DNA of 64,000 bases from assembly GCF_006874475.1 (NCBI RefSeq), contig NZ_VIRM01000039.1, positions 1-64,000 of the forward strand, written 5' to 3'. The translations under genes were made by a program, and so were the position numbers. Below are positions 57,461 to 64,000 of this stretch, piece by piece. The notes under the pieces were generated by a model. It did not search any database. It saw only the letters and a list, made by a program, of their open reading frames with translations, and was not told the origin of the DNA. The first letter of the stretch is position 1. Every line of letters starts with the position of its first letter. Source of the stretch: Microbispora hainanensis. GTDB taxonomy: Bacteria > Actinomycetota > Actinomycetes > Streptosporangiales > Streptosporangiaceae.

Positions 57461-57545
57461 TCTCCTGAAGTGTGCTGGCTCGTGAACTGTGCTGGCTCGT
57501 GAACTGTGCTGTCTCCTGAACTGTGCTGGCTCCCGAACTGGGCGG
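57461..57545. repeat. Five tandem 17-bp repeats carrying Shine-Dalgarno-like cores
   Basis: Read on the minus strand, the unit is CAGCACAGTTCAsGAGm. Five units fill the 99-base gap between the hemopexin-lysozyme gene and the 695-residue gene. Units 1 and 4 (plus-strand order) contain TTCAGGAGA; the one nearest the downstream gene is its ribosome site. The others carry TTCACGAGC or TTCGGGAGC. Confidence 0.9.
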
Positions 57546-57554
57546 GGACGCCGC

Positions 57555-58814
57555 TCACAGGGCGGCGGGGTAGTAGATGCGCGACCGGTCGAGGCCGCGG
57601 GCGGCCACGGCGGCCGCGTTGCGGAACAGCCGGAGGTTCGCCTGGTTTCGCGGGGCGATGCCGGGGTTGCCGTCCTCCCGCAGGTGCGACTGGGCCGCCG
57701 CGTCCTCCCACCGGCCCGCGTTCGCCGCCGCGGTGAAGCCCGGCCAGCGGGTGGGGAAGAACGAGCCGGTCCAGGCGATGCTGTGCGCCCCGAGCCGGGC
57801 GTCGGCGGGCCAGTCCGCCCACCCGGGGAAGAAGGCCGACAGCCGGGCCTCGTTGACGTCGAACCGCTTGCGGACGAGCTCGTCGATCGCGGCGTCGGGC
57901 AGCTCCAGGGTGTGGATGGCCTTGGCGGCCAGGTGCCCCTTCTTCGCGAGGCCGGGCTCGTTCTTGATCCGGTGCCACTCGGCCTCGATCTCCGCGCGGG
58001 TGGCGGGCCGCCCGGTGGCCGCGTGCACGAACGGCAGGGCGGCCGCCTCCTCCGGGGAGTCGACGAGGTTGCCGACGCCCGTGGTGACCAGGCCCTTGAC
58101 GTCCTGGTAGAGGTAGGGGAGCCGGCCCTCCAACGGGGCGCTGAACTCGGGGAAGAAGTCCCTGACCGAGCGCGTGGATCCGGCCGGTCCGGCAGTCTCG
58201 GGAACGTCCTCGGCCACCGGCCCGATCGGCAGCCCCCGCCAGTCCTCTTCGACCGGCCGGGGGAAGCCCTCGGCCACCGAGCCGTCCTCGGGGTCGAGCC
58301 TCGCGTACTCGCTCCCCGAGAAGACGTACGGGTTGCCGCTGGGCCACCACAGCGCCGTCTCGATCCGTGGGAACGCTCCAGGCCAGTCGTCGGCGATCGA
58401 CCTGGCCTCCGGGTCGATCTTGCCGCTCGCGCCGTCGAAGACCTGGTATTCCTCCCCGGAGAAGAAGTAGGCGTTGCCGCTGCCCCACAGGATCACGGCG
58501 TCGACGCCGAGCTCGAACAGCCCCGGCCACATCTCGGCGATCGGCCGCGGCCCGTCCAGCACGACCCCGTTCTCGAGGTCGTACGACAGGCACTGGTCGC
58601 CGCGGAAGAAGAAGACCGAGCCGTCGCTCCACGGCAGGGCGGCGTCGATGTCCGCCTCGAACAGGCCGGGCCAATGGTCGGCGATCGACAGTGGGTAGCC
58701 CTCGTCGGCGCCGTCGGTCTCGACGTCGTAGCGGATGTAGCGCTCGCCGGTGAAGAAGTACGCCTTCGCCCCGGACGGGGCGACGAACCCGCAGAGCGTG
58801 TCCACGGCCGTCAC
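57555..58814 (-). CDS. Hemopexin-repeat protein fused to a T4-lysozyme-like muramidase domain
   Basis: The predicted protein has 419 residues. Residues 1-195 contain four hemopexin-type blades with alternating AYFFTGERYIRYD / WPGLFEADIDAAL patterns (also VFFFRGDQCLSYDL, AYFFSGEEYQVFD, PYVFSGSEYARLD). Residues 220-400 resemble T4-type lysozymes: Glu229, Asp238 and Thr244 (LEGRLPYLYQDVKGLVTTGV) reproduce the Glu11/Asp20/Thr26 spacing exactly, and EIEAEWHRIKN with an AWTGSFFPTRWPGF helix follows. It would cut peptidoglycan glycan strands, with the hemopexin part as a binding domain. There is no signal peptide, so export needs another route or cell lysis. The GTG start overlaps the preceding stop (GTGA), indicating coupled translation. 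Confidence 0.82.
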   Translation of the reverse strand: MTAVDTLCGFVAPSGAKAYFFTGERYIRYDVETDGADEGYPLSIADHWPGLFEADIDAALPWSDGSVFFFRGDQCLSYDLENGVVLDGPRPIAEMWPGLFELGVDAVILWGSGNAYFFSGEEYQVFDGASGKIDPEARSIADDWPGAFPRIETALWWPSGNPYVFSGSEYARLDPEDGSVAEGFPRPVEEDWRGLPIGPVAEDVPETAGPAGSTRSVRDFFPEFSAPLEGRLPYLYQDVKGLVTTGVGNLVDSPEEAAALPFVHAATGRPATRAEIEAEWHRIKNEPGLAKKGHLAAKAIHTLELPDAAIDELVRKRFDVNEARLSAFFPGWADWPADARLGAHSIAWTGSFFPTRWPGFTAAANAGRWEDAAAQSHLREDGNPGIAPRNQANLRLFRNAAAVAARGLDRSRIYYPAAL

Positions 58815-59479
58815 CCCCCGGCCGGAGGCGCGGGGTCGCCCGCCACCGTGGCGACGTGACGGAACCCGCGCGACTCGACCAGCCTGCCGCCTGCCGCCTT
58901 GATCCGCTCGACCGTCCGGGGCCGCAGCCGCAGCTCGGCGAAGTCGCCCGTCGCGGCGACCAGGTATTCGACCCGGCCGGGGACGGCCTCGTCGTCGCGC
59001 GTCCAGATCGCCCCGGACACCGCGCTGACCCGGGACGGCTCGGTGACCTCCTCTTCGAGCGCGGCCACCAGCTCCTTCTCGAACGCGTCCTGGATCATCC
59101 GCAGGGGGAGATGGACGGCGGCCATCACCAGGGAGTGGTCGTCCCGGGTCCGCAGCACGCCCAGCGCCGTCTCGTCGTCCGGCACCGCGCCCGCGACGGG
59201 CCGCAGGCGCGGCTCCTTGGTGTCGGCACCGAGCCGGGCGATCCGGGGACGCATGCCGAAGAACCCGCTGTCGCTCACCAGGATCGAGTGCACGATGCAC
59301 CGGTACGCCGGCGGGAACCCGTAGCCGGCCTCGCGATAGAGGCTGCGCACGAACAGCGTGCCGGGCGGGTGCGGCGGGACGCCCGCGCCCGGCATGAGGT
59401 CGCCGGTCATGGCCTCCTCGAAGGCGGAGTCCACCGCCGAGGGGTGCAGCCGGATGTCGCAGAAGGTGAGGTTGCGCAT
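58811..59479 (-). CDS. Unknown protein of the S8/ECF operon
   Basis: I do not recognise this 222-residue protein. It begins MRNLTFCDIRLHPSAVDSA and has no signal peptide or membrane segment. A block in the middle (VMAAVHLPLRMIQDAFEKEL) is amphipathic, and the end is Pro/Gly-rich. The ATG is two bases after the M15-like stop and its stop overlaps the start of the hemopexin-lysozyme gene by four bases. The coupling suggests it works with one or both flanking enzymes, for example as chaperone, immunity or adaptor protein; that is inference. Confidence 0.75.
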   Translation of the reverse strand: MRNLTFCDIRLHPSAVDSAFEEAMTGDLMPGAGVPPHPPGTLFVRSLYREAGYGFPPAYRCIVHSILVSDSGFFGMRPRIARLGADTKEPRLRPVAGAVPDDETALGVLRTRDDHSLVMAAVHLPLRMIQDAFEKELVAALEEEVTEPSRVSAVSGAIWTRDDEAVPGRVEYLVAATGDFAELRLRPRTVERIKAAGGRLVESRGFRHVATVAGDPAPPAGG

Positions 59480-59481
59480 GC

Positions 59482-60258
59482 TCAGGCATCCCTTCCGGTG
59501 ACGCCGATCTGCATGTGGATGTGGTTCTTGTGGGCCTCCCGGCCGTGCGCCGTCCCGGGCGCGGTGGCCGGGTGGTCGGGATGCATGACGAAGCTGCGCT
59601 CGCCGATGGACGTGGGCGTGTCAAGCCCGTCGGGGCCGTCGGTGCGGTCCTGCCACTCCGAGGCGATGAACTCGTACACGGCGCGCCAGAAGTCGCGCGT
59701 GAACGGGTCGGCGTCCTCGTCGTCCAGGCGGTAGGACGTGCCGGACCCGGTGCCGGGCGGCCAGCTCCCTCCGGGGGTGGCGGCGGTGGATACGCTCCCC
59801 CAGTCGTCGTTGACGGTGAGCGTCCACTCCTCACCGTCCTCGGCCACCGCCTTGACGCCGACGAAGTCGACCGCCCGGCCCTGGCCGTGGCAGTCGGTGC
59901 GCGGGCGGCCCTGGCTGTCGACGCCGCCGCCTGAGATGCCGAGGTGGTAGAGCTCGACGACGTTGTAGGTGTCCTTCAGCCACTGGCACAGCCGCACCAG
60001 GGCGAGCGCGTTGCGGGGGTCCAGCCGGTCGGGCGCCGCCGGGTGGCTGGGCTGCCCGAACGTCACCGTGCCCGCCGCCAGATAGCGGACGACGACTCCG
60101 GCGACGTTGCCGTCCTGGCGCTGCTCGCCGTCCCAGCCGTCCAGGCTCACCCCGTCGGGGCCGCCCGCCCCCTCCAGCCTGATCACGTCGCTCGACTGCA
60201 GGTCGAGCAGCTCGGCGAAGGCGTCTTCCTTGCTCATCGCGCGTGCGGGATCGCTCAC
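59482..60258 (-). CDS. M15/extensin-like zinc peptidase
   Basis: The predicted protein has 258 residues from the GTG at 60256-60258, chosen because GGAAGGA stands eight bases upstream. It shows the zinc signature of the M15/extensin-type group: DCHGQGRAVDFVGV (His124, Asp131, the SxHxxGxAxD pattern with Cys in the first place) and a C-terminal HKNHIHMQIG (His246, His248). These peptidases usually cleave D-amino-acid peptide bonds in peptidoglycan. About 60 extra residues lie between the two zinc motifs. There is no signal peptide. It is the first gene after a 216-bp gap, and the genes behind it are tightly linked. Confidence 0.78.
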   Translation of the reverse strand: MSDPARAMSKEDAFAELLDLQSSDVIRLEGAGGPDGVSLDGWDGEQRQDGNVAGVVVRYLAAGTVTFGQPSHPAAPDRLDPRNALALVRLCQWLKDTYNVVELYHLGISGGGVDSQGRPRTDCHGQGRAVDFVGVKAVAEDGEEWTLTVNDDWGSVSTAATPGGSWPPGTGSGTSYRLDDEDADPFTRDFWRAVYEFIASEWQDRTDGPDGLDTPTSIGERSFVMHPDHPATAPGTAHGREAHKNHIHMQIGVTGRDA

Positions 60259-60474
60259 GATCCTGGTCCTTCCGGTGCGGTACGTCACCGCTGACGCGGT
60301 GGTCTGTCGCACGACGGATGGAGGTCAGGGGACCGGTGATACACCGAATCTCCGCGAATTTTCCCGCGTTCTGCGGCGGCTCACAGTGGGGCAGCTCCCG
60401 GTGGGGCGGCTCACGGTGGGGCCGCGAGCGGTACGGCCCCGGCTACGGCCGGGCGGGCAAGCCGGCGTGGCCGG

Positions 60475-60957
60475 CTATGGCCGGGCGTCGATCCAGCCGG
60501 TGATGACGGCCGCTCCGGCGGACGTGCGGACGTGCAGCCGGAAGCGCCGGGCCGGGACCGGTTCGATCACGAACCACCCGACCTCGTCCACCGGGACCTC
60601 CCGGACGGGGCCGTCGTCGTCCCGCACGAGGACCGCGCCGGGCTGCGCGGGCACGAGCTGCCCGCGCACCGCGTCGGGATGGATCTCGGCCTCGATGGAC
60701 AGCTCGCCGGCGGCGAAGGTCAGCACGCGCGGCCCCGAGCCGTCCGGCCGCGGCTCGTCGCGCAGGCCCGCCGGTTCCCGCGCCGGGAGCAGGGAGTCGA
60801 ACCACAGCTCGGCAAGCTCGGCGTCGGCGGTGCGCCACGCGAAGGCCGCCTTCCCGGCGCGTACGAAGGACTCGGGCACCCGGGCCTCGCGCACCGCGTG
60901 CCCCAGCTCCTCGATCAGCCGGTCGTCGTCGTCCCACCAGCTCGGTGTGTCCGTCAC
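60475..60957 (-). CDS. Small acidic protein next to the ECF sigma factor, possible regulator
   Basis: The predicted protein has 160 residues. The GTG at 60955-60957 has GGGGA seven bases upstream; the in-frame GTG at 60975 is an alternative. It starts DTPSWWDDDDRLIEELGHAV, continues with FAWRTADAELAELWFDS, and ends in a beta-rich part (VPVDEVGWFVIEPVPARRFR, LHVRTSAGAAVITGWID). I find no known domain. Its position directly behind the sigma factor (17-28 bases) suggests an anti-sigma or modulator role, but there is no membrane helix or zinc motif. The following 216 bases hold no gene; a GATACACC copy lies at 60338. Confidence 0.72.
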   Translation of the reverse strand: MTDTPSWWDDDDRLIEELGHAVREARVPESFVRAGKAAFAWRTADAELAELWFDSLLPAREPAGLRDEPRPDGSGPRVLTFAAGELSIEAEIHPDAVRGQLVPAQPGAVLVRDDDGPVREVPVDEVGWFVIEPVPARRFRLHVRTSAGAAVITGWIDARP

Positions 60958-60985
60958 GCCGTCGTCCCCGTCCACGTCGATGAAT

Positions 60986-61549
60986 CTAGGCCAGTTCGAG
61001 GGCGGCCAGCGCGCGGCTCCTGCGCAGCCTGTCGAGGCAGCGCCCGCGGTTGGGGCCGACCGCCCCCACCGGGACGCCGAGCGCGGCGCTGATCTCGGCG
61101 TACGAGGCGGGCGGCTCGGCGAACAGCATGCTCAGCAGCTCCCGGCACCGGACCGGCAGCTCGGCGAAGGCCGTGCGCAGGGCGTGCCGCCGCTCGGCCA
61201 CCAGTATCTCGCCGTCCACGCCGTCGTCCTCCTTCCCGCGGGCGCCCGGCTCGGGGGCGTCCACCGGAACCTGCCGCTTTCGGGCGCGCAGCAGTTGCAG
61301 GCACTGTCGCTGGGTGGTGCGGACGAGCCAGCCGGGCAGGGCGGCCGGCTCGTGCAGCGTGTCGAGGCGTTCCACCAGCCGCAGCCAGACGCCGCCGGCG
61401 ACGTCGTCCGCGTCGCTGCCGGTCACGCCGTAACGAGCGCACACCCCCCAGAGCAGCGGCGCATACCGTTCGACGATGGCGTCCCACGCCGCGGCGTCGC
61501 CCTCGCGCGCCCGGAGCACGAGGTCGACGACGACGGGATCGTCACGCAT
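60986..61549 (-). CDS. ECF-type RNA polymerase sigma factor
   Basis: The 187-residue protein has region 2 (AAAWDAIVERYAPLLWGVC, DADDVAGGVWLRLVERLDTL, LPGWLVRTTQRQCLQLLRAR) and region 4 (RCRELLSMLFAEPPASYAEI, LGVPVGAVGPNRGRCLDRLR). It directs RNA polymerase to its own promoter set. The ATG at 61547-61549 lies six bases after the S8 protease stop. Sigma factors of this class are often found with S8 proteases and TPR/CHAT proteins in actinobacteria. Confidence 0.92.
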   Translation of the reverse strand: MRDDPVVVDLVLRAREGDAAAWDAIVERYAPLLWGVCARYGVTGSDADDVAGGVWLRLVERLDTLHEPAALPGWLVRTTQRQCLQLLRARKRQVPVDAPEPGARGKEDDGVDGEILVAERRHALRTAFAELPVRCRELLSMLFAEPPASYAEISAALGVPVGAVGPNRGRCLDRLRRSRALAALELA

Positions 61550-61555
61550 GCCCGG

Positions 61556-62812
61556 TCAGCCCTCCAGCGGATAGGGCCGGACCTCGCCGGCCTCGGCCAG
61601 GAGCTTGTCGAGTGCCTGCCGGGGCGTCACCGAGCCCGGGATCGTGCGGGCGGCGATCGCGCCGCTGACGAGGGCGGCCGAGAAGGAGGTGCCGCTCCAC
61701 CGGGCATGCCCCTGGAAGGTCTGGCGGAGGCCGTCGACGTCGACCTCCCCCGTGAGGTACGCGCCCACGACCCCCACCCCGGGCGCCAGGCACGCCACCC
61801 ACGGGAGGTCCGGGCTCCAGCCGGGCATGACCGGGCGCCCGTCCACCGTGCCGTACGCGCCGACCGCGACGACGGGCGGGACGGCGGCCGGCCAGCAGGC
61901 CGAGCGCCGGCTGCGTCCGGAGCTGAGGTGGGGGAGCGCGCCGTGGTTGCCCGCGGCGGCCACGACCAGCACCCGTGGGGCGAGCCGCTCGATCGCGCGG
62001 GCGATGACCAGCGGCGGCCCCCCGGAGAGCGTGAAGCAGCCGAGGGAGAGGTTGAGGATGTCCGGCTGGAAGGCGGCCGTCAGCCGCAGTATGGCCCGGG
62101 CCGTGTCCCAGGAGTCGGCCCGTCCCGTGCGGGCGTCGAGGACCCCCTCGACGGACAGCTCCGCGGCCGGCGCCTCCCGCTGGATGAGGCTGCTTACGAA
62201 CGCCGAGTGCCCCGAGCGGTAGGGAAGCGGGTGCTCCGCCGTACCGGGCTGGGTGGAGGCGAGCGGGGTGTCGACGACGCCGACCCGCACGCCGCGCCCG
62301 GCGTCCTCGTGCCCGGCGAGCGGCTGCGGCACGTCGTCAGGGCCGGCGGGCTCCGGCTGCCCGCCGTCCATCGGCTTGTGCCCCAGCACGCCGAGCGCGC
62401 CGAGGGACATGGGTTTGTGCCCGAGGGTGGAGAACCCGCCGCCCACCACGTGCATGGGCTTGTGGCCGCTCTCCTGGACCGCGCCGTCCGGCAGGGACAT
62501 GGGTTTGTGGCCGTCTCCGATGACCGCGTCCACGACCCGGTTCTTGCCGATCGTCGGCACCCAGCCGCCGCGGTCGGCGGCCGCCTTCTCCCGCAGCAGG
62601 GCGAGGAGCTCGCCGACCTCGACGGGATCGTCGTCGGCGTCCTTGAGGTCGCGCAGGCGGGCCAGCCCGAGGAGCTCGTCCCGGTCGTCGGGCGCGAGGG
62701 CGGCGCGCACGATGCCGAAGTCGTCCAGCATGCGCTCGACGGCCTCCAGGTGCAGGAGGTCGACGATGAGTTGGTCCGGTTGGTGCGATGTGGTGCCCGC
62801 GTCGACTGGCAT
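61556..62812 (-). CDS. Cytoplasmic S8 (subtilisin-like) protease with four GHKPM repeats
   Basis: The predicted protein has 418 residues. The catalytic triad is Asp181 (VRVGVVDTPLA), His202 (RSGHSAFVSSL) and Ser376 (RWSGTSFSAALVSGAIA), with the oxyanion Asn289 (VVAAAGNHGALPH). The N-terminal part (1-160) is not a usual propeptide. It has an acidic helical segment and then GHKPM four times at 101-105, 116-120, 131-135 and 144-148. No signal peptide is seen. It may cleave a partner such as the TPR protein, the sigma regulator or an effector. It is the first gene of the minus-strand operon and diverges from the TPR gene. Confidence 0.88.
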   Translation of the reverse strand: MPVDAGTTSHQPDQLIVDLLHLEAVERMLDDFGIVRAALAPDDRDELLGLARLRDLKDADDDPVEVGELLALLREKAAADRGGWVPTIGKNRVVDAVIGDGHKPMSLPDGAVQESGHKPMHVVGGGFSTLGHKPMSLGALGVLGHKPMDGGQPEPAGPDDVPQPLAGHEDAGRGVRVGVVDTPLASTQPGTAEHPLPYRSGHSAFVSSLIQREAPAAELSVEGVLDARTGRADSWDTARAILRLTAAFQPDILNLSLGCFTLSGGPPLVIARAIERLAPRVLVVAAAGNHGALPHLSSGRSRRSACWPAAVPPVVAVGAYGTVDGRPVMPGWSPDLPWVACLAPGVGVVGAYLTGEVDVDGLRQTFQGHARWSGTSFSAALVSGAIAARTIPGSVTPRQALDKLLAEAGEVRPYPLEG

Positions 62813-62847
62813 CTGGATAGTGTCCTTCCCGGGGTCATGACTTTTCC

Positions 62848-62898
62848 GGAACGCGAACTGCCTCAGACGGAACCACGAGGGCCTGGCCGTGATACATC
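62848..62898. promoter_or_regulatory. Possible ECF promoter and GATACA site between S8 and TPR genes
   Basis: GGAAC occurs at 62848-62852 and 62869-62873. The second stands 15 bases ahead of GTGATAC, a spacing in the range of ECF-type -35/-10 boxes. GATACATC at 62891 matches the motif found upstream of the envelope genes. The site is only suggestive. Confidence 0.35.
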
Positions 62899-64000
62899 CA
62901 ACGCAGGAAACGCCGCCGGGCGCAAGGGCTCACGGGAACGCTCCAGGTCGCGCCTCCGCGGGTCCCGGCGACGGTGACAGCGACGGCTTACCGGACGGAT
63001 CGGCAGACGGATCAGCGGCCGGAGCCGGGGCGCGGGCCGGAGCGCGGGCCGGGGCAGAGACAGGGGCGCAGGCCGTGGGCGTGCGGGTGGACGCGTCGCC
63101 GGAGTCGCCGGAGCCGGCCGGCGCGCCGCCGGCCGAGGCGGTGCTGACGGAGGCGGTGCTGACGGAGGCGGTGCTGACGGAAGCCGAGGCGGCGCTGGCC
63201 GAGGTCGACCGCGACCCCGTCTCGGGCCTTCCGGCGGCCGAGAGGGCCGCCCGGCGAGCGGCCCGCGCGGGTCACGCGGTGGCGGCGTCCACGGCCGAAC
63301 GCGCCTGGGGGCACGCGCTCCTCCACGTGGGCGAGCTCGACAACGCCATCGGACATCTGAGCCGCGCCGCCGCCTGGGGCGCACGGGCCGGCCGCGCCGA
63401 CCTGACCGCCGAGGCGCGATACAAGCTCGCCTTCGCGATCCTGCAACGGGGCAGGCCGCAGGCCGCGCTGCGAGAGATCGACGCCGCCCTGCCGGATCTG
63501 ACCGGCATGGCGGCCGCCCGTGCCCGCGCGCAGCGCGCGATCGTGCTGCACGTGATGGGCCGCCTCGACGAGTCGCTGGCCGAGTTCGAGGTGGCGCTGC
63601 AGGTGCTGCGCCGCCACGCCGACCTGCTCGGCGTGCAGCGGATGCTGATCAACCGGGCCCTCGTCCACTCCGACCGGCACGCCTTCGCCGCGGCCGAACG
63701 CGACCTGCTGGAGGCGGAGACGCTGGCACGCGCGCTCGGCCGCCCGCTGACGATCGGCCTGATCGCCAACAACCTCGGGCTCATGGAGACGCTGCGGGGC
63801 GACGTGCCGGCCGCGCTGCGCCACCTCGACCGGGCCGAGCGCATCATCGGCGCGTACGGCGCCCAGCTGGGCACGCTGCACCAGGACCGGGCCGAGCTGC
63901 TGCTGTCGGTGGGGCTGACGGCCGAGGCGAAGGCGGCCGCCGCCCGCGCGGTGGACGCCTACCGCCGTGAGCGCCGTTCGCTCAAGGTGCCCGAGGTGCA
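62889..64000 (+). CDS. TPR protein, probably CHAT-type partner of the S8 protease (cut by window edge)
   Basis: About 370 codons are visible from the proposed GTG at 62889 (reading MIHPTQETPPGARAHG). The frame stays open to the window edge. After a low-complexity Gly/Ala/Asp-rich head comes three times VLTEA (15-base DNA repeats, 63141-63185), then helical TPR units (EAALAEVDRDPVSGLPAAER, HALLHVGELDNAIGHLSRA, ALREIDAALPDLTGMAAARA, TIGLIANNLGLMETLRGDVP). Actinobacterial proteins that begin this way usually end in a CHAT protease domain, which would lie beyond 64000. The start is uncertain; a GTG near 63075 is also possible. Confidence 0.8.
   Translation, partial: MIHPTQETPPGARAHGNAPGRASAGPGDGDSDGLPDGSADGSAAGAGARAGARAGAETGAQAVGVRVDASPESPEPAGAPPAEAVLTEAVLTEAVLTEAEAALAEVDRDPVSGLPAAERAARRAARAGHAVAASTAERAWGHALLHVGELDNAIGHLSRAAAWGARAGRADLTAEARYKLAFAILQRGRPQAALREIDAALPDLTGMAAARARAQRAIVLHVMGRLDESLAEFEVALQVLRRHADLLGVQRMLINRALVHSDRHAFAAAERDLLEAETLARALGRPLTIGLIANNLGLMETLRGDVPAALRHLDRAERIIGAYGAQLGTLHQDRAELLLSVGLTAEAKAAAARAVDAYRRERRSLKVPEV

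Noticed and set aside
57461-57545. Possible CRISPR array or attachment site
   Set aside because: Five adjacent 17-bp units without spacers; no integrase or cas genes.
52996-58674. One minus-strand frame of almost 1,900 codons spanning three genes
   Set aside because: Only the last 788 codons (from ATG 55362) look like a protein. Upstream the frame is the shadow of the 695-residue and hemopexin-lysozyme genes and runs through the 17-bp repeats.
57555-60258. Prophage lysis module
   Set aside because: The T4-type lysozyme and M15-like peptidase suggest a phage, but there are no capsid, tail, terminase, holin or integrase genes, and the neighbours are S8, ECF and TPR genes.

Overview
The window is high-GC DNA with GC-rich third codon positions, GTG and TTG starts, catalase-peroxidase next to FurA, a 27-residue leader peptide with Cys near its C-terminus, a DUF574-type methyltransferase and many secreted plant-polysaccharide hydrolases. 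This points to a mycelial soil actinomycete, probably of the Streptosporangiales (Nonomuraea/Microbispora-like). The genus is inference. I see no rRNA, tRNA, CRISPR array, intact insertion sequence or prophage.

Layout. (1) 1-24.9 kb is a saccharolytic region: two tandem secreted GH43 enzymes that share a duplicated C-terminal module; a methyltransferase; a decayed chimera of a rhamnulose-1-phosphate aldolase fragment and a subtilase fragment; a sulfotransferase; a secreted CE1-GH10-CBM2 xylan enzyme; a six-hairpin glycosidase; a Ser/Thr kinase; and a LacI regulator divergent from a sugar ABC importer plus GH2 enzyme operon, with two matching operators between them. (2) 25-41 kb is mostly housekeeping and stress: an HTH_42 (AlkZ-like) protein, an NmrA-like reductase, a phosphoribosyltransferase-erythromycin-esterase fusion, katG-furA, a His-rich metal-binding protein, cydAB, two MFS exporters, a secreted GH6 enzyme and a GntR regulator. 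(3) 41-51.8 kb is transport and envelope: a Cys-type leader peptide ahead of a DAACS symporter, a secreted M1-like peptidase, an OmpR/histidine-kinase pair, a DD-carboxypeptidase, an NAD-dependent DNA ligase and an orphan NarL-type kinase. Helically phased GAYACAYG repeats precede the M1-like peptidase and the DD-carboxypeptidase.

(4) 53-64 kb is the most unusual part. Eight genes run on the minus strand: S8 protease, ECF sigma factor, small acidic protein, M15-like metallopeptidase, unknown protein, hemopexin-lysozyme fusion and two large proteins of no recognisable family. A TPR protein (cut by the window edge, probably CHAT-type) diverges from them. None has an evident signal peptide. ECF/S8/TPR-CHAT groupings are known in actinobacteria, but I do not know this one with two peptidoglycan-hydrolase-like domains and two large unknown proteins. 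It may be a protease-gated lytic or effector system.

Within region 1 the enzymes would attack arabinoxylan outside the cell, the lipoprotein and two permeases import the oligosaccharides, and the cytoplasmic GH2 enzyme finishes them, under LacI-type repressors whose predicted operators can be read in the DNA. The GAAANTTTC-type sites at the xylanase and the 14-bp palindrome at the GH43 pair suggest separate control circuits.
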